The notes: generated by a model from the letters alone, not told the origin. A DNA stretch of 64,000 nt from Streptomyces cellulosae (GCF_000721105.1 NZ_JOEV01000018.1:62001-126000), one strand, 5' to 3'. Numbered from the stretch's first letter, positions 17,573 to 27,317 are shown. Program-made: numbers and translations.

Positions 17573-18781
17573 ATGCCCGCAGATCTCGCCGTCATCGGCC
17601 TCGGCCCCTACGGACTGCCCCTGGCCCAGGCCGCCGTCGCCGCCGGCATCTCCACCCTCGGATACCGGACAGGACCCGAGCCCGGCTCCCTCAGCCCCGC
17701 CGAACTGCGCCGGATGCTCTCGGGGGGCTTCCGGCACGCCACCAGTCCGGCGGAACTCGGCCGGGTACGCACCGCGGTCATCTGCGCCCCCACCCCACGC
17801 GGCGCGGACGGCGGGCTCGACCTGAGCCAGGTGGAGGCGGCCGCCCGCACCCTGGCGGCCCGCCTGCGCCCCCACACCACCGTCATCCTGGAGTCGCCCG
17901 TCCCGCCGGGCACCACGGAGGACTTCCTGCGCCCCCTCCTCGAAGAGGGCTCCGGTCTGCGCGCGGGCCGCGACTTCCACCTCGCCTACTCCCCCAGCCG
18001 GGCCGACCCCGGCAACCGCGACTTCACCCCCGCCAACACCCCCAAGGTGATCGGCGGCCTCACCCCCGCCTGCACCGAGTCCGCCGCCGCCTTCTACGGC
18101 CGTCTCACCGACAAGGTGGTACGCGCGCGTGGACCCCGCGAAGCGGAAACCGTGCAGGTCCTGGAGACCAACTTCCGGCACGTCAACATCGCCCTCGTCA
18201 ACGAGATGGCCGTCCTGTGCCACGACCTCGGCGTCGACCTCTGGGACGTCATCCGCTGCGCGGAGACCAAACCGTTCGGCTTCCACGCCTTCCGCCCCGG
18301 CCCCGGCGTCGGCGGCCACGCCGTCCCCCAGGACCTGACCGTCCAGGCCGGCCGCACCCTGCGCATGGTGGAACTCGCCCAGCAGGTCAACAACCAGATG
18401 CCGCGCTACGTCATCCAGCGCGCCGCCGCCCTCCTCAACGAGCACGGCAAGTCCGCCCGCGGCGCCCGCGTCCTCCTCCTCGGCGTCACCTACAAGGCCG
18501 ACCTCGCCGACCAGCAGGCCAGCCCCGCCCAGGAGATCGCGACCCGCCTGATGGAGCTCGGCGCCTCCGTCAGCTACCACGACCCGCACATCCCGTCCTG
18601 GAACGTCCTGGACCGCCCGGTCCCGCGCGCCGACTCCCTCTACGAGGCCGCCGCCGACGCCGACCTGACGATCCTCCTCCAGCAGCACCGCACGTACGAC
18701 CTGCAGGGCCTGTCCGTGAAGGCCCAGCTGCTGCTGGACACGCGGGGGGCCACGCCTACGGGGGCGGCGCATCGGTTGTGA
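17573..18781 (+). CDS. nucleotide-sugar dehydrogenase homologue lacking catalytic Cys and Lys
   Basis: A 402-residue protein of the UDP-glucose/UDP-ManNAc dehydrogenase family. It has an N-terminal Rossmann fold (VIGLGPYGLPLA), the central helix region (LETNFRHVNIALVNEMA), the PGPGVGGH loop and a C-terminal UDP-binding domain (LLGVTYKADLADQQASP). In active members the loop reads GVGGHC and its Cys forms the thioester intermediate; here it is GVGGHAVPQD, with Ala in place of Cys. The conserved catalytic Lys before the EN/TN motif is Gln (AETVQVLETN). It may be a non-catalytic binder or use altered chemistry; oxidation to a uronate by the usual route looks impossible. A Shine-Dalgarno-like GAAGGA precedes the ATG. 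Confidence 0.85.
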   Translation: MPADLAVIGLGPYGLPLAQAAVAAGISTLGYRTGPEPGSLSPAELRRMLSGGFRHATSPAELGRVRTAVICAPTPRGADGGLDLSQVEAAARTLAARLRPHTTVILESPVPPGTTEDFLRPLLEEGSGLRAGRDFHLAYSPSRADPGNRDFTPANTPKVIGGLTPACTESAAAFYGRLTDKVVRARGPREAETVQVLETNFRHVNIALVNEMAVLCHDLGVDLWDVIRCAETKPFGFHAFRPGPGVGGHAVPQDLTVQAGRTLRMVELAQQVNNQMPRYVIQRAAALLNEHGKSARGARVLLLGVTYKADLADQQASPAQEIATRLMELGASVSYHDPHIPSWNVLDRPVPRADSLYEAAADADLTILLQQHRTYDLQGLSVKAQLLLDTRGATPTGAAHRL

Positions 18782-18853
18782 AGGGGGGCGCGCGGGGCGG
18801 CCGGGCCACCGGGGCTGGTGGCGAGCGGCAGGGCCCCCCGGTAACGTACGAAG

Positions 18854-19050
18854 CAGGTGGAGCCCACCGCAGCGGGTACTGCGACAGGCTCCTGCGGGTT
18901 ACGGGTGTCCGCCCCTACTGTGTATAGGGGCGGCCGCTCACCATCCGAAACAGGTGGAGCCCACCGCAGAGGCCACTGCGGCAGGCTCCTGAACGGTGAA
19001 CGGAGTGTCCACCCCTAGTCTCCTTGGGGGTGGCCGCTCACCATCCGAAA
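18854..19050. ncRNA. two tandem copies of a structured element, candidate novel RNA
   Basis: Copy A is 18854-18950 (97 bases) and copy B is 18951-19050 (100 bases). In each, CAGG, bulge TGG, AGCC, CAC, then stem CGCAG/CTGCG with a 6-base loop, closes back through GGCT and CCTG. A second hairpin follows: CCGCCCCTA/TAGGGGCGG in A and CCACCCCTA/TGGGGGTGG in B, each with a 7-base loop. The loops are unrelated between copies while the stems are kept, and one pair changes from G-C to A-T on both sides. In B an outer helix (GGTGAACGG with CCGCTCACC) encloses hairpin 2; its one mismatch becomes G-U if the minus strand is transcribed. I do not recognise it as a known family. Confidence 0.55.
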
Positions 19051-19369
19051 AGCCGCAAGATCCACCTCCTCCGGCACTTCACCATCCGAAGACGGATCCG
19101 ATCCCAGCGAGTGGGCTTGCGGTGGCGTCCCATGGGCGCCCCCTTCCACGACGCCGCCCAGTGGCCCGGTTAGGCGGTCCGTTGGAGCTCGGGCCGGGCC
19201 CCGAGGGCCGGGGTCCGGAACCATCTCCTTGGAAGGGGGCGCTCCAGAAACCTGGGGCGCCGAACCGGACGCTACCGCCTACGACCCCCTGACCAGCACA
19301 AACCCGCTCCGAAGGCAACCGTGCGCCCCCGCCCCGCGTCACGCGCCCCACAGGGCGCCGGACATGCGA

Positions 19370-19411
19370 AAGGGGCCGGTCACCTCACCCAAGTGAGAAG
19401 ACCGGCCCCTT
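19370..19411. terminator. bidirectional intrinsic terminator between the dehydrogenase homologue and guaB3
   Basis: A perfect 12-bp stem (AAGGGGCCGGTC and GACCGGCCCCTT) with a short inner stem CTCAC/GTGAG. The A-tract on one side and the T-pair on the other let it work in both directions between convergent genes. Confidence 0.85.
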
Positions 19412-19459
19412 CACGTCCTACGGGGACTACGGGGACTACGGAGCTGAGGGACTACGCGA

Positions 19460-20584
19460 CTACCGCCGATGCACCGAGTCCGCCACCGTCACCTCGACCC
19501 GCTGGAACTCCTTCAGCTCGCTGTAGCCGGTGGTCGCCATCGCCCGCCGCAGCGCGCCGAAGAAGTTCATCGAGCCGTCCGGCGTGTGGGACGGACCGGC
19601 GAGGACCTCCTCGATGGTGCCGACCGTGCCGAGGTCGACCTTCTGGCCGCGCGGCAGTTCCTCGTTGACCGCCTCCATGCCCCAGTGGTGGCCCTTGCCC
19701 GGCGCGTCGGTCGCGCGGGCCAGCGGGGAGCCCATCATCACGGCGTCGGCACCGCAGGCGATCGCCTTGGGGAGGTCGCCGGACCAGCCGACACCGCCGT
19801 CGGCGATCACGTGCACGTACCGGCCGCCGGACTCGTCCATGTAGTCCCGGCGGGCCGCCGCCACGTCGGCGACCGCCGTCGCCATCGGGACCTGGATGCC
19901 CAGCACGTTGCGCGTGGTGTGCGCGGCGCCGCCGCCGAAGCCGACCAGCACGCCCGCCGCGCCGGTGCGCATCAGGTGCAGGGCCGCCGTGTACGTGGCG
20001 CAGCCGCCGACGATCACCGGGACGTCGAGCTCGTAGATGAACTGCTTCAGGTTCAGCGGCTCGTGCGAGCCGGAGACGTGCTCCGCCGAGACCGTCGTAC
20101 CGCGGATGACGAAGATGTCCACGCCCGCGTCCACGACCGCCTTGGAGAACTGGGCCGTGCGCTGCGGGGAGAGCGCGGCGGCGGTGACCACGCCCGAGTC
20201 GCGCACCTCCTTGATGCGCTGCCCGATCAGCTCCTCCTTGATGGGAGCGGCGTAGATCTCCTGGAGGCGGCGGGTGGCGTTGTCCACGTCCAGCTGGGCG
20301 ATCTCGTCGAGCAGCGGCTGCGGGTCCTCGTACCGCGTCCACAGGCCCTCGAGGTTCAGCACGCCGAGGCCGCCGAGTTCGCCGATGCGGATCGCGGTGG
20401 CCGGGGAGACGACCGAGTCCATGGGGGCGGCCAGGAATGGCAGCTCGAAGCGGTAGGCGTCGATCTGCCAGGTGATCGAGACCTCCTTCGGGTCCCGCGT
20501 ACGGCGGCTGGGGACGACGGCGATGTCGTCGAAGGCGTACGCCCGGCGGCCGCGCTTGCCGCGCCCGATCTCGATCTCAGTCAC
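19460..20584 (-). CDS. guaB3: GuaB3-family IMP dehydrogenase-related protein
   Basis: A 374-residue TIM-barrel protein of the IMP dehydrogenase/GMP reductase superfamily without the CBS pair found in guaB next door. Barrel marks include LPFLAAPMDSVVSP, the phosphate-binding VIADGGVGWSGDLPKAIACGADAVMMGSPLA segments and GTVGTIEEVLAGPS. The loop that carries the catalytic Cys in IMP dehydrogenase (SICTTR in guaB) reads GGGAAHTTR here, so that Cys is missing. This agrees with the distinct actinobacterial GuaB3 group, whose exact reaction I cannot decide from sequence. It starts at GTG 20584, 114 bases downstream of guaB, with a terminator between them. Confidence 0.85.
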   Translation of the reverse strand: MTEIEIGRGKRGRRAYAFDDIAVVPSRRTRDPKEVSITWQIDAYRFELPFLAAPMDSVVSPATAIRIGELGGLGVLNLEGLWTRYEDPQPLLDEIAQLDVDNATRRLQEIYAAPIKEELIGQRIKEVRDSGVVTAAALSPQRTAQFSKAVVDAGVDIFVIRGTTVSAEHVSGSHEPLNLKQFIYELDVPVIVGGCATYTAALHLMRTGAAGVLVGFGGGAAHTTRNVLGIQVPMATAVADVAAARRDYMDESGGRYVHVIADGGVGWSGDLPKAIACGADAVMMGSPLARATDAPGKGHHWGMEAVNEELPRGQKVDLGTVGTIEEVLAGPSHTPDGSMNFFGALRRAMATTGYSELKEFQRVEVTVADSVHRR

Positions 20585-20638
20585 GTCTGTGGCCTTTCCC
20601 TCTTCGTTGCAGCGTCTTCCAGTATCGCCGACGGGTAC

Positions 20639-20676
20639 GACAAGGGCGGCCCCGGATGCCCCGGGGCCGCCCTGTC
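20639..20676. terminator. intrinsic terminator downstream of guaB3 start, between guaB and guaB3
   Basis: A 12-bp GC stem (GGGCGGCCCCGG and CCGGGGCCGCCC) with outer GACA/TGTC pairing. It lies just after the guaB stop codon and should separate guaB and guaB3 transcripts. Confidence 0.8.
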
Positions 20677-20698
20677 GTGCCTCACGCGCGCGCGGCTG

Positions 20699-22246
<1,548 letters not shown>

Positions 22247-22343
22247 CTAACGGGAAGCAGGGGGCCCGAATTCCAGTGTTCCGCCTGACCGGGGGCTTCG
22301 GATGTTCGTACGGAACCGGCGCAGCCCCTGTTCACCGAAGGTC

Positions 22344-23021
22344 CTACTGCTCGGCGAGCGCCCGCAGCCTGCTCAGCGCCCGGTGCTGTGCCACACGGAC
22401 CGCACCGGGTGACATTCCCAACATCTGGCCCGTCTCCTCCGCCGTCAACCCCACCGCGATCCGCAGCAGCAACAGCTCACGCTGGTTCTCGGGGAGGTTG
22501 GCCAGTAGTTTCTTGGCCCATTCGGCGTCGCTGCTCAGCAGGGCGCGCTCCTCGGGGCCGAGGGAGTCGTCGGGCCGCTCGGGCATCTCGTCCGAGGGGA
22601 CGGCCGTCGAGCCCGGGTGACGCATCGCCGCCCGCTGGAGGTCTGCGACCTTGTGCGCTGCGATGGCGAAGACGAACGCCTCGAACGGGCGACCGGTGTC
22701 CTTGTAGCGCGGCAGCGCCAGGAGGACCGCGACACAGACCTCCTGGGCGAGGTCCTCGACGAAGTGCCGGGCGTCGCCCGGAAGACGGGACAGACGGGTG
22801 CGGCAGTAGCGCAGTGCCAGGGGGTGGACATGGGCGAGCAGGTCGTGTGTGGCCTGCTCGTCCCCGTCGACGGCGCGGTGGACGAGCGCACCGATCGCCC
22901 CTGGGGCCGTGCCCGCCTCGTCGTCGCGCATCGGTCCATGGTGCCTTGGCGGTGTGCGATCCGTGACATCGCGCTGGTCGTTGTGCACCGAAGCGTTATG
23001 AGCAGGTGCGCCGGCACTCAT
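22344..23021 (-). CDS. shbA: ECF-like RNA polymerase sigma factor, ShbA type
   Basis: A sigma-70 family protein with region 2 ([20 protein letters not shown] ... [17 protein letters not shown]) and region 4 ([26 protein letters not shown] ... ALSRLRAL), separated by a short linker. Its place beside bldM and guaB and its sequence fit ShbA, the sigma factor known in Streptomyces to drive hrdB transcription. The start is uncertain. ATG 23021 (MSAGAPAHN) has AGGAT upstream, while ATG 22931 (MRDDEAG) gives a protein that begins at the conserved core. The N-terminal 30-60 residues look disordered either way. No anti-sigma gene is adjacent. Confidence 0.85.
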   Translation of the reverse strand: MSAGAPAHNASVHNDQRDVTDRTPPRHHGPMRDDEAGTAPGAIGALVHRAVDGDEQATHDLLAHVHPLALRYCRTRLSRLPGDARHFVEDLAQEVCVAVLLALPRYKDTGRPFEAFVFAIAAHKVADLQRAAMRHPGSTAVPSDEMPERPDDSLGPEERALLSSDAEWAKKLLANLPENQRELLLLRIAVGLTAEETGQMLGMSPGAVRVAQHRALSRLRALAEQ

Positions 23022-23226
23022 ATCCTGCGCCCTCCCCTTCCGCTCGACCGACTCGTCCCCGAGGAACTCCACACCTCAAGGATGCGGCATCCGCGCCGAA
23101 ACGAGCAGCGGACGCCGAATGAGCCCCTTGACTGGCCTCGCCACCGCGCCCCCGCAGGGTACGGAGAACTGCGCGGTCGGCCACCGACGGCCCGCAGCTT
23201 TCGCCCGCCCGACCAGCGGGTGGGCG

Positions 23227-23838
23227 CTAGCGCACCAGGCCCCAGCGGAACCCGAGCGCCACCGCGTGCGCCCGGTCCGAGGCACCGAGTTTCTTGAAGA
23301 GCCGCCGCGCGTGCGTCTTGACCGTGTCCTCGGAGAGGAACAGCTCGCGGCCGATCTCGGCGTTGGAGCGACCGTGGCTCATGCCCTCCAGGACCTGGAT
23401 CTCGCGCGCGGTGAGCGTGGGCGCGGCGCCCATCTCGGCGGAGCGCAGCCGGCGCGGCGCCAGGCGCCAGGTCGGGTCGGCAAGGGCCTGGGTGACGGTC
23501 GCGCGGAGCTCCGCGCGGGAGGCGTCCTTGTGCAGATAGCCGCGGGCGCCGGCGGCGACCGCGAGGGCCACGCCGTCCAGGTCCTCGGCGACGGTGAGCA
23601 TGATGATGCGCGCACCGGGGTCGGCGGACAGCAGCCGCCGGACGGTCTCGACGCCGCCCAGACCGGGCATGCGTACGTCCATCAGAATCAGGTCCGAACG
23701 GTCGGCGCCCCAGCGGCGGAGGACTTCCTCGCCGTTGGCCGCGGTCGTCACGCGCTCGACGCCGGGCACGGTCGCGACCGCGCGGCGGAGCGCCTCTCGG
23801 GCAAGCGGGGAGTCGTCGCAGACGAGGACGGATGTCAT
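23227..23838 (-). CDS. bldM: developmental response regulator BldM
   Basis: A 203-residue NarL/FixJ-type regulator: receiver domain 1-120 with Asp8-Asp9 and Asp54 (LILMDVRMP), then a LuxR-type helix-turn-helix at about 140-200 (LTAREIQVLEGMSHGRSNAEIG ... VKTHARRLFKKLG). Sequence and length match BldM, a Streptomyces transcription factor needed for aerial hyphae and sporulation; it works as a homodimer and as a heterodimer with WhiI. The receiver lacks some residues of a standard phosphorylation pocket (Lys is kept in YLHKD). The start ATG 23838 has GGAGGGCGG upstream. It is divergent from whiD, as in S. coelicolor. It is likely transcribed by SigBldN from the promoter at 23963-23990. Confidence 0.95.
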   Translation of the reverse strand: MTSVLVCDDSPLAREALRRAVATVPGVERVTTAANGEEVLRRWGADRSDLILMDVRMPGLGGVETVRRLLSADPGARIIMLTVAEDLDGVALAVAAGARGYLHKDASRAELRATVTQALADPTWRLAPRRLRSAEMGAAPTLTAREIQVLEGMSHGRSNAEIGRELFLSEDTVKTHARRLFKKLGASDRAHAVALGFRWGLVR

Positions 23839-24229
23839 GGCCGCCCTCCGCAGCTGATGCACGTCACCTTGAGCCTCCAGGCTGGTACGAAATCGTCACC
23901 TGTGCGGTCGACCGTCTCGGACGCCTGCCCGAGCGCTTGTGTTCTCAACCGCCTCCGCACTCTCAACGACGGTCACTCGAAAGAGTTACGGGGCCGTGTG
24001 CCATCTTCGGCACTCTACGTGAGGGGGCGGACACGGTGGCAGACATGCGAGGCCACCCACAACGTTTCATCACAACGCATGCCCCATTCAGACCCTTTTC
24101 TTCCCATTCACTGGTGTCTGAGGCTAGATTCGCAATGAGTCATATTTTCATCTCCTTAGATCGTAGATGTGCGGTCATGGACGCCGTACGGCTAGCCAAC
24201 CTCCCAGATCGGTTACAAGGGGTCACGCA
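23839..24229. promoter_or_regulatory. divergent bldM-whiD control region
   Basis: A 391-base gap with the SigBldN-type promoter for bldM (listed separately) and an AT-richer part (24060-24190) that should hold whiD promoters. TAGATT at about 24123 and TAGATC at about 24160 are possible -10 elements, but no good -35 was assigned. Confidence 0.6.
23963..23990 (-). promoter_or_regulatory. SigBldN-type promoter of bldM
   Basis: On the minus strand the sequence reads CGTAAC (23990-23985), then exactly 16 bases, then CGTTGA (23968-23963). This is the SigBldN consensus as I know it. The predicted transcript start lies about 115 bases before the bldM ATG. Confidence 0.85.
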
Positions 24230-24562
24230 ATGGCAGATTTCTCCCGCCTTCCCGGACCGAACGCGGACCTGTGGGACTGGCAGCTCCTGGCCGCCTGCCG
24301 CGGAGTGGACAGCTCGCTCTTCTTCCATCCGGAGGGCGAGCGCGGGGCGGCTCGGAGTGCTCGTGAGAACTCGGCCAAGGAGGTCTGCATGAGGTGCCCG
24401 GTGCGCGCGCAGTGCGCGGCGCACGCGCTGGCGGTGAGAGAGCCGTACGGCGTCTGGGGCGGGCTGACCGAGGACGAGCGCGAGGAGCTCATGGGGAGGG
24501 CACGTCACCGGTTGGTGTCGGCGGCGGCGGCCACGGCCGGGGACGACTCCCCGGGCGACTGA
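24230..24562 (+). CDS. whiD: WhiB-family iron-sulfur developmental regulator WhiD
   Basis: A 110-residue Wbl protein with the four cluster-binding cysteines Cys23, Cys53, Cys56 and Cys62 and the GVWGG turn near 74-78, followed by a basic C-terminal segment (RARHRL). WhiD carries an O2- and NO-sensitive 4Fe-4S cluster and is needed for late sporulation in Streptomyces; Wbl proteins typically act by binding the sigma-A/HrdB region 4. The ATG at 24230 is chosen because AAGGGG lies upstream and the sequence from there matches WhiD; the frame is open further upstream but lacks family sequence. It is divergent from bldM. Confidence 0.93.
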   Translation: MADFSRLPGPNADLWDWQLLAACRGVDSSLFFHPEGERGAARSARENSAKEVCMRCPVRAQCAAHALAVREPYGVWGGLTEDEREELMGRARHRLVSAAAATAGDDSPGD

Positions 24563-24606
24563 ACGGACTGACCGGCCGAACTACCGAAGGAACGTTTCTG
24601 CTTATC

Positions 24607-24626
24607 GGGCACGCACGCGCGTGCCC
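24607..24626. terminator. candidate bidirectional terminator between whiD and the LysR gene
   Basis: A perfect 8-bp stem (GGGCACGC and GCGTGCCC) with loop ACGC lies 45 bases after the whiD stop codon, between convergent genes. There is no T-run. Confidence 0.55.
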
Positions 24627-24715
24627 CTGCCTTTGGCGCCTGTGGCCCCGTACGGCCCCTTCGGCCGGTCACCGGCCCCTTCCTCCGCGTCACCGGGCCC
24701 GCGCCTTCGGCCCCG

Positions 24716-25633
24716 TCACCGGACCGCAGCGCGCGAAAGCTGGTCCAGCGTCGCCGCCACCGCCGGTACCTGTGCCAGGTCCGGCAGCGTGAGCGCGACG
24801 ATCTCCCGCCGGACCGGCGGTTCCAGTGTCACCGTGCGCGCGCCGCGTGGCCGTACGGACTCGACGGCGAGCTGGGGCAGGACGGCGACGCCGAGGCCCG
24901 CGCCCACCAGGCCGACCACCGCGGGATAGTCGTCGGTCGCGAAGTCGATGCGGGGCGTGAAGCCGGCGGCCTCGCACACCTCGACCAACTGGCCGCGGCA
25001 CCGCGGACAGCCCGCGATCCACGGTTCCGCCGCCAGTTCGCCGATGCCGACCGACTCCGCGGGCGGGGTCCGGGCGAGGCGGTGCCGTTCGGGTACGAGG
25101 GCGACGAGCCGGTCGGTCAGCAGGGGCCGGACGACCAGGTCGTCCCACTCCTCGGCGCCGGCCGCCCCCTCGTAGCGGAAGGCGAGCGCCACGTCGCAGT
25201 CGCCCTCGCGCAGCAGTTCGACGGACCGGGGCGGTTCGGCCTCCTCCAGCGAGACCCGGGTGCCGGGGTGTGCGGCGCGCAGGGCGGCCAGCGCCGTGGG
25301 GACGAGCGTGGAGCTGCCGCTGGGGAAGGAGACGAGGCGGACCCGGCCCGCGCGCAGGCCCGCGATGGCGGCGACCTCCTCCTCGGCCGCCGTCAGTCCG
25401 GCGAGGATCCCGGCGGCGTGCCGGACGAGTGCCTCGCCGGCCTGGGTCAGCCGCATCTCGCGGCCGCTGCGGATCAGCAGGGGGGTGCCGACGGAGGCCT
25501 CCAGGGCCTTCATCTGCTGGCTGACGGCGGGCTGGGTGCAGCCCAGCTCGCGCCCCGCCGCCGAGAAGGAACCGGTGGCGGCGACGGCGCGCAGCACGCG
25601 CAGATGACGGGCCTCGATCACGGAGTCGAGCAT
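24716..25633 (-). CDS. LysR-family transcriptional regulator
   Basis: A 305-residue regulator with an N-terminal winged helix-turn-helix (LRVLRAVAATGSFSAAGRELGCTQPAVSQQMKALE, about 10-45) and a type-2 periplasmic-binding-like effector domain (about 95-295). The start MLDSVIEARHL at ATG 25633 begins just before the HTH; the open frame continues another 229 codons upstream, but that part is antisense to the MOSC gene. It is divergent from the MOSC gene with only 69 bases between starts, which is typical of a LysR regulator and its target. The effector is unknown. Confidence 0.88.
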   Translation of the reverse strand: MLDSVIEARHLRVLRAVAATGSFSAAGRELGCTQPAVSQQMKALEASVGTPLLIRSGREMRLTQAGEALVRHAAGILAGLTAAEEEVAAIAGLRAGRVRLVSFPSGSSTLVPTALAALRAAHPGTRVSLEEAEPPRSVELLREGDCDVALAFRYEGAAGAEEWDDLVVRPLLTDRLVALVPERHRLARTPPAESVGIGELAAEPWIAGCPRCRGQLVEVCEAAGFTPRIDFATDDYPAVVGLVGAGLGVAVLPQLAVESVRPRGARTVTLEPPVRREIVALTLPDLAQVPAVAATLDQLSRAAVR

Positions 25634-25702
25634 AAGCGGGCCTTGGAGGGGGTGGCGAATAATGCGTCGACGCTTTGGCCGCCCTCCTCGTACCGTGCCC
25701 TC

Positions 25703-26371
25703 ATGAAGCTGCTGTCTGTGAATCTGGGCCGTCCGAAAGCCGTGCCGTACACGGACAACCCGGAGGGGGTCACCGGCATCGACAAGCGGCCGGTGGAGGG
25801 GCCCGTGCGGGTGGCGGCGCCCGGGCCGAAGGGCGTCGGCGGGAGTGGGCTCGCCGGGGACGCGGTGTGCAAGCGGGAGCACCACGGCGGTGACGAGCAG
25901 GCGGTGTACGCGGTGGCGCGTGAGGATCTCGACGCCTGGGAACGGGAGTTGGGGCGGCAACTGCCGAACGGGACCTTCGGGGAGAACCTCACCACGGAGG
26001 GCATCGACGTCTCCGGCGCCCTGATCGGCGAGCGCTGGCGCATCGGATCCGAGGTGGTGCTGGAAGTCAGCAGCGGGCGGATCCCATGCGTCACGTTCCA
26101 GGGCCACATGGGTGAGCAGCAGTGGGTGAGACGCTTCACCCGCAGTGGTGGCTCGGGCGCGTATCTGCGGGTGATCGAACCGGGTGAGATCCGCGCCGGG
26201 GACCCCGTCGAGATCGTCCACCGTCCCGACCACGACGTGACGGCGGCCCTGCTGTTCCGGGCGGTCACGACCGAGCGGGTGCTGCTGCCGCGGCTGCTGG
26301 CGGCGGGCGACGCGCTGCACTCCGAGGTGCGGGCGTGGGCGCTGAAGTATGTGGAGGAGCAGGGAGCCTGA
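25703..26371 (+). CDS. MOSC domain-containing protein
   Basis: A 222-residue protein with a MOSC domain: YxDGI-like start region (TGIDKRPVEGPV), DQAVYAVAREDLDAWERELG-type segment, GTFGENLTTEGID and the conserved Cys in SSGRIPCVTFQ. It resembles the YiiM group, small MOSC proteins linked to molybdenum-cofactor sulfur transfer or to reduction of N-hydroxylated compounds; the substrate here is unknown. The C-terminal 60 residues form the helical tail seen in YiiM-like proteins. It is divergent from the LysR gene and 96 bases ahead of the SDR gene. Confidence 0.85.
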   Translation: MKLLSVNLGRPKAVPYTDNPEGVTGIDKRPVEGPVRVAAPGPKGVGGSGLAGDAVCKREHHGGDEQAVYAVAREDLDAWERELGRQLPNGTFGENLTTEGIDVSGALIGERWRIGSEVVLEVSSGRIPCVTFQGHMGEQQWVRRFTRSGGSGAYLRVIEPGEIRAGDPVEIVHRPDHDVTAALLFRAVTTERVLLPRLLAAGDALHSEVRAWALKYVEEQGA

Positions 26372-26467
26372 CCTGCCCGCGCAAGGTGGCGGTTCGTCCG
26401 TTCTTCACCATCGGGCGGCCCTGTGCAGGGGGCGGACGCGCGCAGTCCGGGTCATTAACCTTGCGCC

Positions 26468-27241
26468 ATGACAACGGCTCTCATCACCGGATCGACCGCG
26501 GGCATCGGTGCCGCGTTCGCACGGCGGCTGGCCTCGGACGGGCACAACCTCGTCCTGGTCGCCCGCGACACCGAGCGGCTGCGTGAACAGGCGACCGAAC
26601 TCCACGACCGGCACGGCATCGAGGCGGAGGTCCTCACCGCCGACCTGGCGACCGACGACGGGATCGAGGCGGTGGCCGCCCGGCTCGGCGACCGCAGGAA
26701 CGCCGTCGACCTGCTGATCAACAACGCGGGCTTCGGCAACAAGGGCCGCTATCTCGACGTGTCGATGGCCGACGAGCTGACCATGCTCAAGGTGCACTGC
26801 GAGGCGGTGCTGCGGCTGACGTCGGCGGCGGCCGAGCCGATGCGGGAGCGGGGGCGCGGGGGTGTCGTCAACGTGGCCTCGGTGGCGGCCTTCGTGCCGC
26901 GTGGGACGTACGGGGCCTCCAAGGCGTGGGTCGTGCAGTTCACGCAGGGGGCGGCGAAGGACCTCGCGGGCAGTGGCGTACGGCTGATGGCGCTGTGCCC
27001 GGGGTTCGTGCGGACCGAGTTCCACCAGCGGGCCGGGATGGGGACGGACAACATCCCGGGGTGGATGTGGCTGGACGCGGACAAGCTGGTGGCGGCCGCC
27101 CTGGCGGATCTGGCGCGGGGGAAGTCGTTGTCGATTCCGGATCCGCGGTACAAGGCGCTGATGGGTCTGGTGAAGGTCACTCCCCGGTCGCTGCTCGGCG
27201 GGATCTCCTCGAAGACGGGGCGGAAGTACGGGCCTCAGTAG
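26468..27241 (+). CDS. short-chain dehydrogenase/reductase
   Basis: A 257-residue SDR with the cofactor motif GSTAGIG at the N-terminus, NNAG at about 86-89, a catalytic Ser in VNVASVAAF and the YxxxK pair in TYGASK. The N-terminal Arg pair (ARDTERL) after beta-2 favours NADP(H). The C-terminal part (KVTPRSLLGGISSKTGRK) is basic. The substrate is unknown; the closest flavour is the DltE/KR-like classical SDR of Streptomyces. No clear Shine-Dalgarno sequence lies before the ATG. The ester-cyclase-like gene starts 76 bases downstream. Confidence 0.88.
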   Translation: MTTALITGSTAGIGAAFARRLASDGHNLVLVARDTERLREQATELHDRHGIEAEVLTADLATDDGIEAVAARLGDRRNAVDLLINNAGFGNKGRYLDVSMADELTMLKVHCEAVLRLTSAAAEPMRERGRGGVVNVASVAAFVPRGTYGASKAWVVQFTQGAAKDLAGSGVRLMALCPGFVRTEFHQRAGMGTDNIPGWMWLDADKLVAAALADLARGKSLSIPDPRYKALMGLVKVTPRSLLGGISSKTGRKYGPQ

Positions 27242-27317
27242 TGGGCGGGTGGCGCCGCGTCCGAGGTGGGACAATGGGCGGGAGGGACCCGTGCCCAGGG
27301 GGGCCGGAGGCGGTGCT

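Larger units (their letters stand above)
18782..19459. other. convergent intergenic region with structured repeats
   Basis: A 678-base gap between two genes that point at each other. It contains the tandem structured repeats (18854-19050), a further TCACCATCCGAA word at about 19079, a 10-bp hairpin at 19238-19261 (GGCGCTCCAG and CTGGGGCGCC around AAAC), and the strong terminator at 19370-19411. Open frames here have poor codon bias and are not credited as genes. Confidence 0.7.

Noticed and set aside
18854..19050. CRISPR array or known 6C/riboswitch RNA
   Set aside because: There are only two long copies without spacers, and none of the conserved loop words of the RNA families I know occurs.
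19015..19224. A 69-codon minus-strand gene overlapping the structured repeats
   Set aside because: Its end (AAFRMVSGHPQGD) is partly repeated in copy A, but the codon bias is poor and the repeat pattern is better explained by stems.
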